Assembly (NCBI GenBank): GCA_910591455.2
Contig: OU342816.1
Span: forward strand, 4,172,476 to 4,236,475
Reading direction: 5' to 3'
Length of the DNA: 64,000 nt
Origin: Pholis gunnellus
Taxonomy: Eukaryota; Chordata; Actinopteri; Perciformes; Pholidae
The translations under genes and the position numbers were made by a program. The notes under the pieces are model-generated. The model was not told where the DNA came from. It saw only the letters and a program-made list of their open reading frames with translations, and ran no database searches. Each line of letters starts with the position of its first letter. The stretch's first letter is position 1. Below, one piece after another: positions 54,592 through 64,000 of this stretch.

Positions 54592-56827
54592 GATCTTTGT
54601 CATGAGCGTTGCAGTGATGTTTTCTTTTGTTATTTTGATAAAACATTATTTATGACAATGTAAAGCAAGTGGGCATAAAAACGGTCGTACAAATTACAAA
54701 AGACAAAACTAAAGACAATAAATAATAACTAAAGGTTTTGATGCCCAAAGGGCTTTAATACAAATGCTCTCACTGGGACAGGCTGTTTCAAACTATTAAA
54801 ACGTATATTTTAATTCCATAAAGAGAACATTTCCTCCATCTTCTTCCAGGGAATTAAATATCTATATAATTAATCTCCAGATTGGACATCATTAAATCAG
54901 TAAATATTATTATAAAATAAGATCAGGTGGGAAATCTACCAATTAATAATAATTCTATATCAAAATAAAAGTGTAATTCTTCTTTTGGACACTAGAGAGA
55001 GCCATTCAGCCATCACAGGTGAGCGTGCTGTTAAAAGAGCAGCTATCGAGGTTAAATAAAGTTTATTGTTTTAGTTTTGTTGTAGCTTACTTGTTTCCTA
55101 CTGCAGGAACTTTTCCTAATATGATTATTCGTACTATTTTTATTCTCCTGGAATTTAAATTAAAAAATTGGACAAATGTGATGAGGACAGATCTTCTTTA
55201 ATTGTGGCTGCAGCTTTTTGATTGCAGAGCGTGTTTGGAACATTTTGTGTTGACCGTTTTAGCACAACCAGGCCTCGACAATAAGGAAGAGAGAAGATAA
55301 TAAACTATTTCTCCTAATTTATTGGTGAAATGTTCATTTTTAGTGGCAAAGTGCAACCTTGTTGATGCAACTTGTTTTTTAGTGAGCACGATTCATCGTT
55401 TTGCACCAGTTTGCCTGAAGTTGCCTCTGCAGCTAAAGTGATTTATAACTTCTCACACCTGAAACTGCTGCTTTTGGCGACTTCATTTGTCCATGTTGGT
55501 TGCAAAGACTATCTGTGCTCATTTACTGTATGTTTCTGGGATGTTTGTCTTTCCCATAGTCTCCGTGTATGTGTGTGTGTGTGTGTTACTTGTCTACTTA
55601 TCTCTGATGTTCCATCGGTCAAATGTGTGTTGGTTGAACCAGTTCAGTTCCTGACACCAGGACTCGGGGTCTTCAGTGGTTTGAATTGAGGTCTTCACTG
55701 GTCTGTAACTCTGCACCCATAATGCATCGCTCCGGTTTTAGATCCTTGACTGAACTTTACTTTACAATAACTTTAATGTAAAGAGTCACCCAGTTCGGTG
55801 ACTGTAAACTGACCCCAGTCCACACGGACGTTTTGGTCTCACGACTCACCTGCAAGTCAAACAAACGTATCGATCGGACTGAACTGGTGTCTTTGTTTGT
55901 TTAAGTGTGTTTGTGTCGATCTTCTGTTTGCCTCCAGTTCAGGGTTGTGATCTTTTCCCCATTCTAGTCTGTGAAAACACCAACCCATGAACGAGCCGTC
56001 GTGTTATCGTATATGTTTCTACTTTAAAGTTGTTTTTTTAATCGTTTTATACAATACAGACGTCTTAAAGGAAATGATACATCTTAACATCTGTTTTTAT
56101 TGATAGAAATGTGTTTCAGTGTGAATGCAAAATGAGACACATTGAGACACATTCTTGGTTCTATTCTGAATGATGTGGCTCACTGTTTAATGCAGATGTC
56201 ACATTTATAAGCATTCATGGTGTTTCATATGGAGGGCAAACATTCAACAACATGACAGTAACAGAAGTTAACGTTTATCACCGAATAACCAACTAGGAAC
56301 AGATTTATATATTTTTTAATCAGGTTTGTTTTCATGCTCTGTAAATACATGGATGATCAATCAGCAGAACATGTAAATCAACTGAAGGAGAATAAAACAA
56401 AGAGAGCACAGCTGGCCTCCCTGTTGCACCATGACTCCGTATGACTGATAGCAGGTGCATAGATCCTCAGACTGGTAAAAAACAGTGATCTTCACACTAA
56501 TGTGTATATAAATATACGTCCAGTGCAGAGAAGTAAACTCCCCACTGCTGATAAAAACCTGCACACTCAGCAAACATTAATCACATTTCAGCCTGAATAT
56601 ATCAAACTGTATGTCAACCCAAATAAACGAAAACATTCACACTATAATAATACTAATGATGATAAGGCACAATATTCAGTCGTATGAAAACAGTATTGAA
56701 AATGTTTGTTTGTGAATTGTAATCAGTAAGAAAACTACGTTTAGATTTGGTTTCATTTCTATTGTACTTCACTAGAATGTGTCAGTAAACTGTTTTAGTT
56801 TCAGGTGGTTCTGTCAGAAATATGTAG

Positions 56828-56950
56828 CAGAGGTGGGGACAAGTCATCGTTTCACAAGTCATCAGGAAGTCCCAAGTCTAGACAGACAGGTCCGGGTCAA
56901 GTCCCAAGTCAAGAAGAAATCGCCACAATTTCACTGAATTCAACAAAACT
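56828..56950 (+). mobile_element. 'caagtcccaagtcaag' repeat remnant
   Basis: AGAGGTGGGGACAAGTCATC, AGGAAGTCCCAAGTCTAGAC and GGGTCAAGTCCCAAGTCAAG are typical of a fish DNA-transposon-derived repeat family rich in AAGTC words. Only one end is recognisable. Confidence 0.5.
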
Positions 56951-57153
56951 TTAGCAGAAGCTTCACCCTTCACCCACAAAAACGTAAAAAAAACGACCAG
57001 AAAGATATCATATTTTAATATTACTTTCCACTTTCACAGTCGTGATCATAACTGCCAAATATTCTTACATTTTCAGAATTGTAACCCTTTAGATAACACT
57101 CTGTTTACATAATTCCACTGTTGTTTGTATAAAAAAGACACAAAACTTGATGA

Positions 57154-57159
57154 TTTATT
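57154..57159 (-). terminator. possible claudin polyadenylation signal
   Basis: AATAAA on the minus strand lies about 375 bases after the claudin stop codon. It is the first canonical signal I notice downstream, but the region is AT-rich, so chance occurrence is likely. Confidence 0.3.
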
Positions 57160-57533
57160 GTTATTCGTAATGTGTAAAGGATTAGCAACAAAATAGATTT
57201 TGATGCATTTATCTTTTTGTGCAGGAAACCAGGAACGGTTGGGCAAACCAAGTTAAATCAGGTGGAAAATATTAAGAACTAAAACTTTAGATTTTCAATG
57301 GGGACATTGTCTGTATTTTGGCGACACATAAAAAAACTACCATATGCATTTAAAATTATGAAAACAAAATACAAAATAAAAGATAAAACAGTTTAGTTTC
57401 ATAGTGAGGCTCAAGGGTTAAAAAGGACACACAGTGATAAGTCGACTCATTTGTATGTATTTAATTTGTCCCGTTTGATTAAATACATGAATACATGTAA
57501 GTCGTTTAAAGGTGTGATGGAGTGACGGTAACC

Positions 57534-58364
57534 TCAGACGTATCCTGTGATGTCATATCCTGCCGCGGCGGGCTTCTTGGCCCCCCCCTGGACTCCGTGT
57601 GCGGAGGACTGGGTGCTGTGACTGGTACTGCGGACCAGCGTCTGCCCCCTGCTGGCCGCGTTGCCGCCCCCTACCTGCAGGATGGGGTTGCGGTAGGTCT
57701 GCGAGGTCGTCCGTGCACCTGCGCCCGGCGCTCCGACGACTCCCACCGGGTACGGGTATCCTCCGGCGTGCCGTCTGCCGCGGCCGCCGCCGTCCTGCGC
57801 CTCGCAGCACGACACGCACAGCATCCCCCCGCCCAGCATGGAGATGAGCGCGGAGGCCAGACCCACATACAGACACTCCCCGAGCTCAAACTTCATGCTG
57901 GAAGGCACGTTGGGTTGGTAGAAGGTCTGGACCACCTCGTGCGTGGTCCACGACACCGGGATGAGCGACATGAAGCCCGCGGTGAGGAACAAGCCCCCGC
58001 TGGCGCCGGCCACTCGGGTCTTTACTGAGCCGCCGCCCTCCAAGCAGAGCGTGCACTGCATCCCGAGGGCCGCCATGGCGAGGGCGAGTATAGACAGCAC
58101 GATGGAGATGACCATGAGGGCCCGAGAGGCCTGCAGGTCGGAGGACAGGGCCAGCATGGAGTTGTAGGTCTCGCACTGGAAGGCCCCCGTGCTCTGGTAG
58201 ACACACTCCATCCACAGGCCCCTCATGTTGGCCACCGCCGTGACGATGTTGGAGCCGATGTGGGCGGAGATCTGCCAGTACGGGAGCACGGTGGCCACCA
58301 TTGTGCCCAGCATTCCCAGCAGGCCCAGGAAGAAGCCCATCAGCTCCAGAGCCGCGGACGCCAT
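57534..58364 (-). CDS. cldn2: claudin-2-like tight-junction protein
   Basis: Claudins are four-helix membrane proteins that form the strands and pores of tight junctions; claudin-2 makes a paracellular cation and water pore. The 276-residue product has the signature W30, G49-L50-W51, C54, C64 and R81. Helices lie near 8-27, 83-103, 118-139 and 165-187. Residue 65 is Glu where human claudin-2 has the pore Asp65, and Tyr67 is kept. SMKFELGECLY (156-166) resembles human SMKFEIGEALY, and the end ITGYV is a PDZ-binding motif like human LTGYV. The cytoplasmic tail is about 89 residues, roughly twice the human one, and rich in Gly, Ala and Arg. I chose the MASA start for its Kozak context (CCGCCATGG) and human match; the frame is open 30 codons further. 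A CATCACAG acceptor just upstream suggests a 5' UTR intron. The gene is convergent with rbm41. Other claudins of this subgroup (14, 20) remain possible. Confidence 0.88.
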   Translation of the reverse strand: MASAALELMGFFLGLLGMLGTMVATVLPYWQISAHIGSNIVTAVANMRGLWMECVYQSTGAFQCETYNSMLALSSDLQASRALMVISIVLSILALAMAALGMQCTLCLEGGGSVKTRVAGASGGLFLTAGFMSLIPVSWTTHEVVQTFYQPNVPSSMKFELGECLYVGLASALISMLGGGMLCVSCCEAQDGGGRGRRHAGGYPYPVGVVGAPGAGARTTSQTYRNPILQVGGGNAASRGQTLVRSTSHSTQSSAHGVQGGAKKPAAAGYDITGYV

Positions 58365-58400
58365 GGCGGAAACTGTGATGGAGAAGCCCCGCCCCCAAAA
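58365..58400 (-). promoter_or_regulatory. 5' flank of claudin gene: GC box and possible UTR acceptor
   Basis: On the minus strand GGGGGCGGGGC is followed by CTTCTCCATCACAG and then TTTCCGCC directly before the start codon. The GC box is an Sp1-type motif. CATCACAG could be the acceptor of a 5' UTR intron, in which case the true promoter lies further right. Confidence 0.35.
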
Positions 58401-59617
58401 ATCAATGTCACTGGCTGTATACATATGACGGTGTTTTCTCCTATTCTGACTCAAGTCGAGACATTTTAATTTCTCTCTGAATTTAAGCTTCTTAGAAAAC
58501 GGTCATTAGCCGTAGCTTCGTGTGAGCTAACCTGAATAAACAACAGTTTTTTGTTTTGTTAGCTCGCTACCTACTCGAGCAGGCTAATTCATTTTTGCTG
58601 CGATAAATGACAAGTGCGCTAAAACGCGACCTTCAAGTGGATATTTTACGTTAGACATGTGTTTACGAGATAAAAGCTAGTTCGCTCGCTAACAAACATT
58701 TTCCGTTTTTTACCATTTTATTCATGAGATCTTGGATTATTTTTATTTTGATAATATGTGATCGTCCTCCATACTTTATTGTATGAACAGAAACATCTCG
58801 TAGCTTGTAGCTCATCAGATAAATATAATATATAAGTTAGTTCTCTTGATCGTGTTAACAAACATACTTTTGGTACATTTGTTAACACGTGTAATCACAT
58901 ACAAACAGTATAATATGTACCAGCAGGTGTTTAATAAGATAATTAAACTGTATTAGTGTTGATATGAACATTTATTTAAGTGTAACTGCAGAATAATGTG
59001 TCTTCCAGCTGTTTCACCGCTGGTCTGTTGATGCTTTCGTAATTGTTTTCACTAAGACGGAGATATTGCAACTGTCAGAAATCCCTGTTATCTCTCATCA
59101 CAAAATTATTATTTACACCTCCGAGGCTGACGTGTGAGGTCTTTGCTCGTCTGCTCATAATTACAGTCTGTGATGTGTGGCGTTCAGGTGGCTTCACCTG
59201 CGTCTGGAAAACTGTGTTGATCTACGTGGCAAAGTCCAGACGTCTGCTGAGCGTGTTCACGTTGAGATAAATCAAACTGTGATGCGACTACAATACGTCT
59301 AAACTCAGTGGTTTGTTCTTATTTTGTGTTGTTTGTGTTTGTTGGAGTATTTTCCAGATTATTACCCAAATTACACAGTTTACTACCAGTTTAGCGTCAG
59401 CCGATGATTCTACTCTTTTGAAACTCTGCTCGTCATGTTGACTTGAACTTAACTGCTGATTAAACATTTAAATGTTGACTATCCATGTTTATAATAGCAT
59501 AACTGTATTAAGGCGAGACGCTACAAGCAAATGAAGATTTTCCTTCAACAACACGTCTTCCTTCAGACGAGTGGAGCGATTTATTTCACTACTTGAACTA
59601 GATTTCTCCTAAATTCA

Positions 59618-59760
59618 CCAAAAGTTACCATTACATAATTACTCATTTGCATATTTAAACATAACATTTCAGAAACTTGTAACACAATAAATCATCCTCT
59701 TAATGTGAGTAATGAAGTGGTGAAGTTTCATGGTGATATCTATGAGTTCATGTTTTGACC
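59618..59760 (-). repeat. dispersed repeat family C, copy 3
   Basis: The inverted blocks CTCATTTGCATATTTAAACA, TAACATTTCAGAAACTTGTA and GAAGTTTCATGGTGATATCT match copy 1. Confidence 0.75.
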
Positions 59761-60174
59761 CTCTTCACCTGTAGAGTCTCTAAATGTCTGTAATTGAACT
59801 AAACGTCTCTTTAAAGGACGTTTTCTCTAAATGAGTTTGTTCTCAGACTCTGATCCAGAAATCTCCACTTCAGCAGCTCTTACACACACCAAACGTTACA
59901 CGTTCATTCCTCTCTATGTTCTGAAGGTTAACACAGAGGGGTTTGTTCACACATCACTCAGACTCATTTATACTACATTTTATTACTAAAAACATTGAGA
60001 AACATGCAATTTTATGTCTGTTGACAGTATTTTCTGATTTATGGAGGGAAACAAAGAGAGATCCAAAGTCCCCTCTTTGACTCTCATATGTCAACAACAT
60101 GAAACAACTATTTTTGTATCCAATGTTCACATTTCTGTTCTGGAAATGTACGCAAATGACCACATGTAAGGACA

Positions 60175-60260
60175 AAGCCTCATTTGCATATTCAAACATA
60201 ACATTTCAGAAAAAGTGTCATGGTGATATCTATCAGTTCATTATTTTTACTCCATTCACG
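60175..60260 (-). repeat. dispersed repeat family C, copy 4
   Basis: The inverted blocks GCCTCATTTGCATATTCAAA, CATAACATTTCAGAAAAAGT and GTCATGGTGATATCTATCAG match copies 1 and 3. It lies just left of a CA microsatellite. Confidence 0.75.
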
Positions 60261-60318
60261 TGTAGTGTCAGATTTAAAGCTTGTATGCTGAAAAAATCTT
60301 GTCACCTGTCATATAATG

Positions 60319-60321
<3 letters not shown>

Positions 60322-60361
<40 letters not shown>

Positions 60362-60681
60362 CACACACACACACACTTCCATGCATTACCTGAGACTGCC
60401 GCAGATTGAGGAAGAGACTCCGGACCAGTTGAGGATTTGATTCTGTTCCTTTTGCTGCAGGAGCTGAAGTTGCAGCTGGTAGCGGAGGATGAGGAGGATG
60501 AGGAGGATGAGGATGAAGAACACGGTACAGATTGAAATTCACCGCCGGTATCTCTGATGAACCTGCTTCTCTCTGACTGCTCCCTCAGACCTGGACATAG
60601 TCGCAGGCTGTTGTGCCGCTGCTCTACTTCTAATGAGCACTTTTACTCTGCTGGCTGCCTTGGACCAGGGTTATGTTAGAA

Positions 60682-60716
<35 letters not shown>

Positions 60717-60910
60717 CGTACAATCCTTTGAATTTGATAACCTTCCAGTTGCAAAAAAAGACTTTCCACTTAAAAAAACAGCAATACAGGACGATGGACT
60801 CTGCTCCGGCACATTGTCTGTCTGTCTGTGTCAGATGCTCTGCTGTCTTTGTTAAGTGTGTGATCTCTGTCGCTCATCCAGACCTTCACCTCCTGTCATG
60901 TACACACACA

Positions 60911-60945
<35 letters not shown>
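60322..60945. repeat. CA (60322-60377), GAA (60680-60716) and CA (60901-60945) microsatellites
   Basis: The first CA run has one GCAC interruption. The GAA run supplies the Arg or Glu tract of the weak candidate exon. Confidence 0.9.
60461..60731 (+). CDS. weak candidate: 3' end of a small single-pass membrane protein gene (two exons)
   Basis: Exon A (60461-60524) follows TTTTGCTGCAG and reads ELKLQLVAEDEEDEEDEDEE, ending one base into a codon before GTACAG. Exon B (60589-60731) follows TGCTCCCTCAG and supplies the other two bases, reading LDIVAGCCAAALLLMSTFTL LAALDQGYV and then an Arg tract to TGA. The join gives an acidic segment, one clear hydrophobic helix (about 22 residues) and a basic tail. 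The phase match is the main support. Against it: the donor is weak, the Arg tract comes from a GAA microsatellite, I see no upstream exons, and I do not recognise the protein. Confidence 0.22.
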
Positions 60946-60947
<2 letters not shown>

Positions 60948-62596
60948 CATTACCAGCCACGTTAATCATTCTCTCATCTGTCATTCCTCTAAAAACAGGT
61001 GGCGCAACGTTCAGCAGAACCCTAATATTTCAGTGTATTACTTCTCTGTATAGTTGGGTGAAAAATATGTTTATGTCATATTCCTTTGATGAAAAGAGCT
61101 AAAAAAAAAAGATCCTTTCATGTTACGGTGGAAAGAGTCTCTGTTCAGTCTGCAGACATCTTTGTGTATTTTTAATTAAAGTTAGAAATAGAATAAACTT
61201 GCCTGAAGCAAGAAAATGAGGAATGATGATTACGTCTTTATTTTAATTTAATCTATTTTTTGTTTTATTTTACATCTTTTTTTACTTTTGGCTTTCCCAA
61301 TAGAGACATTTCTTAAAAGTAAGCAATGTGTTGGTCTGTTCCCTTCCTTGCTCCCTCCTCTCCTGTTCGTCTCCTAGGTGTTGAATATTAACTGAGTTTA
61401 CGTTTAATAAGTCTCAAATTACCTCCACTCAAGTTTTTATTCTGTGTGGCATTTCTTGCATGAAAGGTACTATATATAGATACAGTTTTATTATCATTGT
61501 ATTATTATCATTATTATTAATATTATTATTGTACACAGATTTAATTCATGACTTTGTTCAGTTCATTTTCACTATTTAAAGCATTCATTGTTCTTCTGTT
61601 TGAAATGTAAAAGTGAAGCTATATACACATATATATATATATTTTTTTTTTTAAAGATTTAATTATTAATTCACAAACTCAAAGGTGCAGATTTCACTAC
61701 TTTAATTACTTTGAATGTATTAATGCAAACTTATTTCATCAATTTATTCCATTTTTTTTATTTCTTTTTTTATTTAGTTAATTAAATCTGAACACCATAA
61801 ATGTCTGGGTTTATTTTTGAAGGCACATTTCAGACTCCGTACTAAAAATAACTGTCATAACACATTGTGAATTTACGGCTCATTAAAGCTGACGCCAAAG
61901 TTGGCCGCCTGCCGTGCGTCACCATCCATCAACAGTTTGTTGGCTTGTCCGTTAGAAGACTGCTGATGCTGAGAGCTAAAGAATAAGAGGAAACACTACA
62001 CACCATCTCAGTGCACCTCCAGGTGTGCCCTCCCTTGTCGGCCGGTGGCGCTGTCCTCCAAACTGTTTACACATGCCATCAGTGTCTGTATCAGTGTCAG
62101 TCGCTACAGTCACCCAGTCTGCTGCTGGTCCCGTCCCGGAGCTCCAACATTTTTTGGTTTCTAATCCCTCCAGACCCGGAGGCCCCCATCGCATCATAAT
62201 GGGATTAGCCGCGTGTAATCCAGTCACTTCCCCTACGAAGCAGAACGAGAGAGGGCAACGTCCACCAAGACACTTACACTCTCAGAAACACTGAGGCATT
62301 ATTATGAACCACAGAGGGGCATTATTATCTGGACACGCTGCATGCTAATGAGGCGGCTCAGGTCGGCCTGTGAGCCTTTGTTAGGCCTATTGTGAATATA
62401 ATGAAGCATAATAATGATATAAGAAACCCCAAATAACTTCTTAAAGCGGAACACCAATGTATGTATTGTTGTTGTTTTTGGATTCAGTCTTAATCTTGAC
62501 ATTGAAGTGTATTTGAGTTCCTGTGATAGTCTCTGCCCTCTCGTGGTTTAAACCCTGCCAATAAAATGTAATTTTGGGAGAAGCTGATCTGGAACA

Positions 62597-62796
62597 CAGA
62601 CTGTACATAAGAAGATTTATGGATTTATGGACGGCCGGTTTGAAGCCTTGAGTTCGGCAATTCGGCCGTCGCCATCTTGGCTTTTTGCAACCAAGTGAAC
62701 AGGAAGTGACCATATCTGGACTGAGGAGGAGTGACGTAGAGGCGCCGTATACGTCTCTGGTAGAGACCTGTCAATCACTGTGTAGCCCCGCCCTCA
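62597..62796 (-). repeat. dispersed repeat family A, copy 6 (one end only)
   Basis: It carries the distal half: CTGTACATAAGAAG, TCGCCATCTTGG-type words read in reverse (CGCCATCTTGGCTTTTTGCA), GACGTAGAGGCGCCGTATAC and GTGTAGCCCCGCCCTCAGCG. The CTCF-like end is missing. A tiny further fragment lies at 20041-20077. Confidence 0.75.
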
Positions 62797-64000
62797 GCGA
62801 TTAGTCAAATGTGATGGACCATGTTCCCTGATGTTCCCTGCAGTGAGCGTGTCAGGTATTCCCAAAGGAGTTGGACTTGTTTCTATTCTATTTGTGGTCA
62901 CCTGACCTCTTAAAATTCTCACCTCATTTATAAGAGGATGTACTTTTCCAATATATAAGAAAGATTAAATGTGTCTAAGAGGGAACAACAGGAATTAATG
63001 AAGTAAAAATACGTGAGATCAGAATAAAGAGTTTGATCGTCTTTGTTGATCTCTGATGAGGAGGATGTAGTTTGTGGCTCACGTCACTAGATAACGACAA
63101 TGAGCCAGTTAGATGTTTCTGTACAGTTTCTCTTGAATGTGATGATGTGAAGCAGCTGCTGGGTGGCAGATTGATGCACTTTATTGAGTTAAATGTCTCG
63201 AGTTTAACATTGATGTGATTATTATTACTATTTTCATTTTTTGGGGATAAATTGTATTTGAAAAGTCAGTGGCAGGAAAATAAAACACAATTAGTGACAT
63301 TTAGTGTGTTTTATATCATTCAGTAAAACAACATTCATCAATTAGAAACAAAGCCCAGTAAAATAGAAATGAATAGACATGAAAATATCAAAGAGAGTCT
63401 GTTTTAAAACATGTTACAAATACTGTAGACTTAAAAATGTAGCATTTAAGTGTGCTGTGTTGTGTGATAGTGTCAAGCTTTCTAAGATTTTATTGTAAAT
63501 GGCTTTTCTTAACTCTGCTCATGTGTTTTTGTTATCCACTTTAGCTTCAGGTGTGCACTGCAAACTACAAACTACAACCATTCATCCAGCTACTGTCAGA
63601 CTACTGTTAGTTAAACTCACATCATCACACAGAAATCATGTTTTCTTCAGACCTGTTGTGTCTCCTTTAAGACAGATAGAAAGTCTCACATAAAGAACAC
63701 AGTTGACTCATTTATAGGACTGTAGGGACCTCTAGTGGCCAGCAGACAGAACTGCAGCATGTCAACCATTAAAAACGGATTCACATTCTTTCTTTATTGT
63801 CTTCTATAGATGACATTTGTTTTCACAGTCTGTACTCAGAAATAACATCATATAATTATATAAATGAGCAAAACAAGAACATATTAACAACTGAAGTCTA
63901 TTACAAGGAACACAACTCCTCCTAAATGTGTTTTATTTTAATTTTTTTGCAGATTGTGTGTCTGTATCTGAGTCCAGAGCTGTGTGCAGCTGTAACATGC

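Larger units (their letters stand above)
54592..57533. other. rbm41-claudin convergent intergenic region
   Basis: About 2.9 kb, AT-rich, without coding sequence I recognise. It holds a short GT tract (55565-55586), a CAAGTC-type repeat remnant (56828-56950) and probable 3' UTR sequence of the claudin gene at the right. Confidence 0.6.
58401..64000. other. right flank, mostly non-coding
   Basis: It holds repeat families A and C, CA microsatellites (60322-60377, 60901-60945), a GAA tract (60680-60716), an AT-rich zone (61480-61800) and the weak two-exon candidate at 60461-60731. I see no other gene. Confidence 0.5.

Noticed and set aside
57522..58028. 168-codon plus-strand ORF over the claudin gene
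   Set aside because: It is an antisense shadow of GC-rich claudin coding sequence; the minus frame has the full claudin signature.

Overview
The window looks like teleost fish nuclear DNA. Compact multi-exon genes with canonical GT-AG introns sit among very abundant CA/GT, GA/CT and GAA microsatellites, an L2-type LINE remnant, and several dispersed repeat families of the kind seen in percomorph genomes. One 500-base run of N (6601-7100) is an assembly gap. I see nothing prokaryotic: no operons, CRISPR arrays or rRNA. Species was not determined.

Three protein genes can be supported. (1) klf8 (minus strand, about 4.5-47.7 kb): two exons match Kruppel-like factor 8 clearly (CtBP-binding PVDLS motif, then the conserved QILHVIHTIPSV / TIPVVVQSLP block). 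An acidic exon at 20.2-20.6 kb and a 9-codon start exon at 47.7 kb join them with matching intron phase. The zinc-finger exons lie beyond the left edge. (2) rbm41 (plus strand, 48,975-54,485): seven coding exons whose lengths sum to exactly 480 codons including stop, ending in an RRM and an unusual Q/E/K repeat tail. (3) A claudin-2-like gene (minus strand, 57,534-58,364), a single coding exon with all claudin signature residues.

klf8 and rbm41 are divergent, with start codons 1.3 kb apart across a GC-rich interval carrying ZNF143/THAP11-type and ETS motifs just upstream of rbm41. rbm41 and the claudin gene are convergent, 3 kb apart. From memory, human RBM41 and CLDN2 are also neighbours on Xq22.3 with MORC4 between them. 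I see no MORC4-like coding sequence in this interval.

Layout: 1-4,533 non-coding; 4,534-47,697 klf8, mostly two long introns (15 kb and 27 kb) full of repeats; 47,698-48,974 divergent promoter region; 48,975-54,485 rbm41; 54,486-57,533 non-coding; 57,534-58,364 claudin; 58,365-64,000 mostly repeats, with a weak candidate two-exon fragment of a small membrane protein at 60.46-60.73 kb.

The most interesting non-genic signal is repeat-borne regulatory sequence. One dispersed family (A) carries a CTCF-like core in five copies, and two copies of repeat-like DNA carry palindromic CRE sites. Another family (C) carries the octamer ATGCAAAT in all four copies. Four RFX X-box-like palindromes lie in klf8 introns. 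I found no convincing undescribed multi-gene system. These are sequence-level leads, and nothing was run through a database search.
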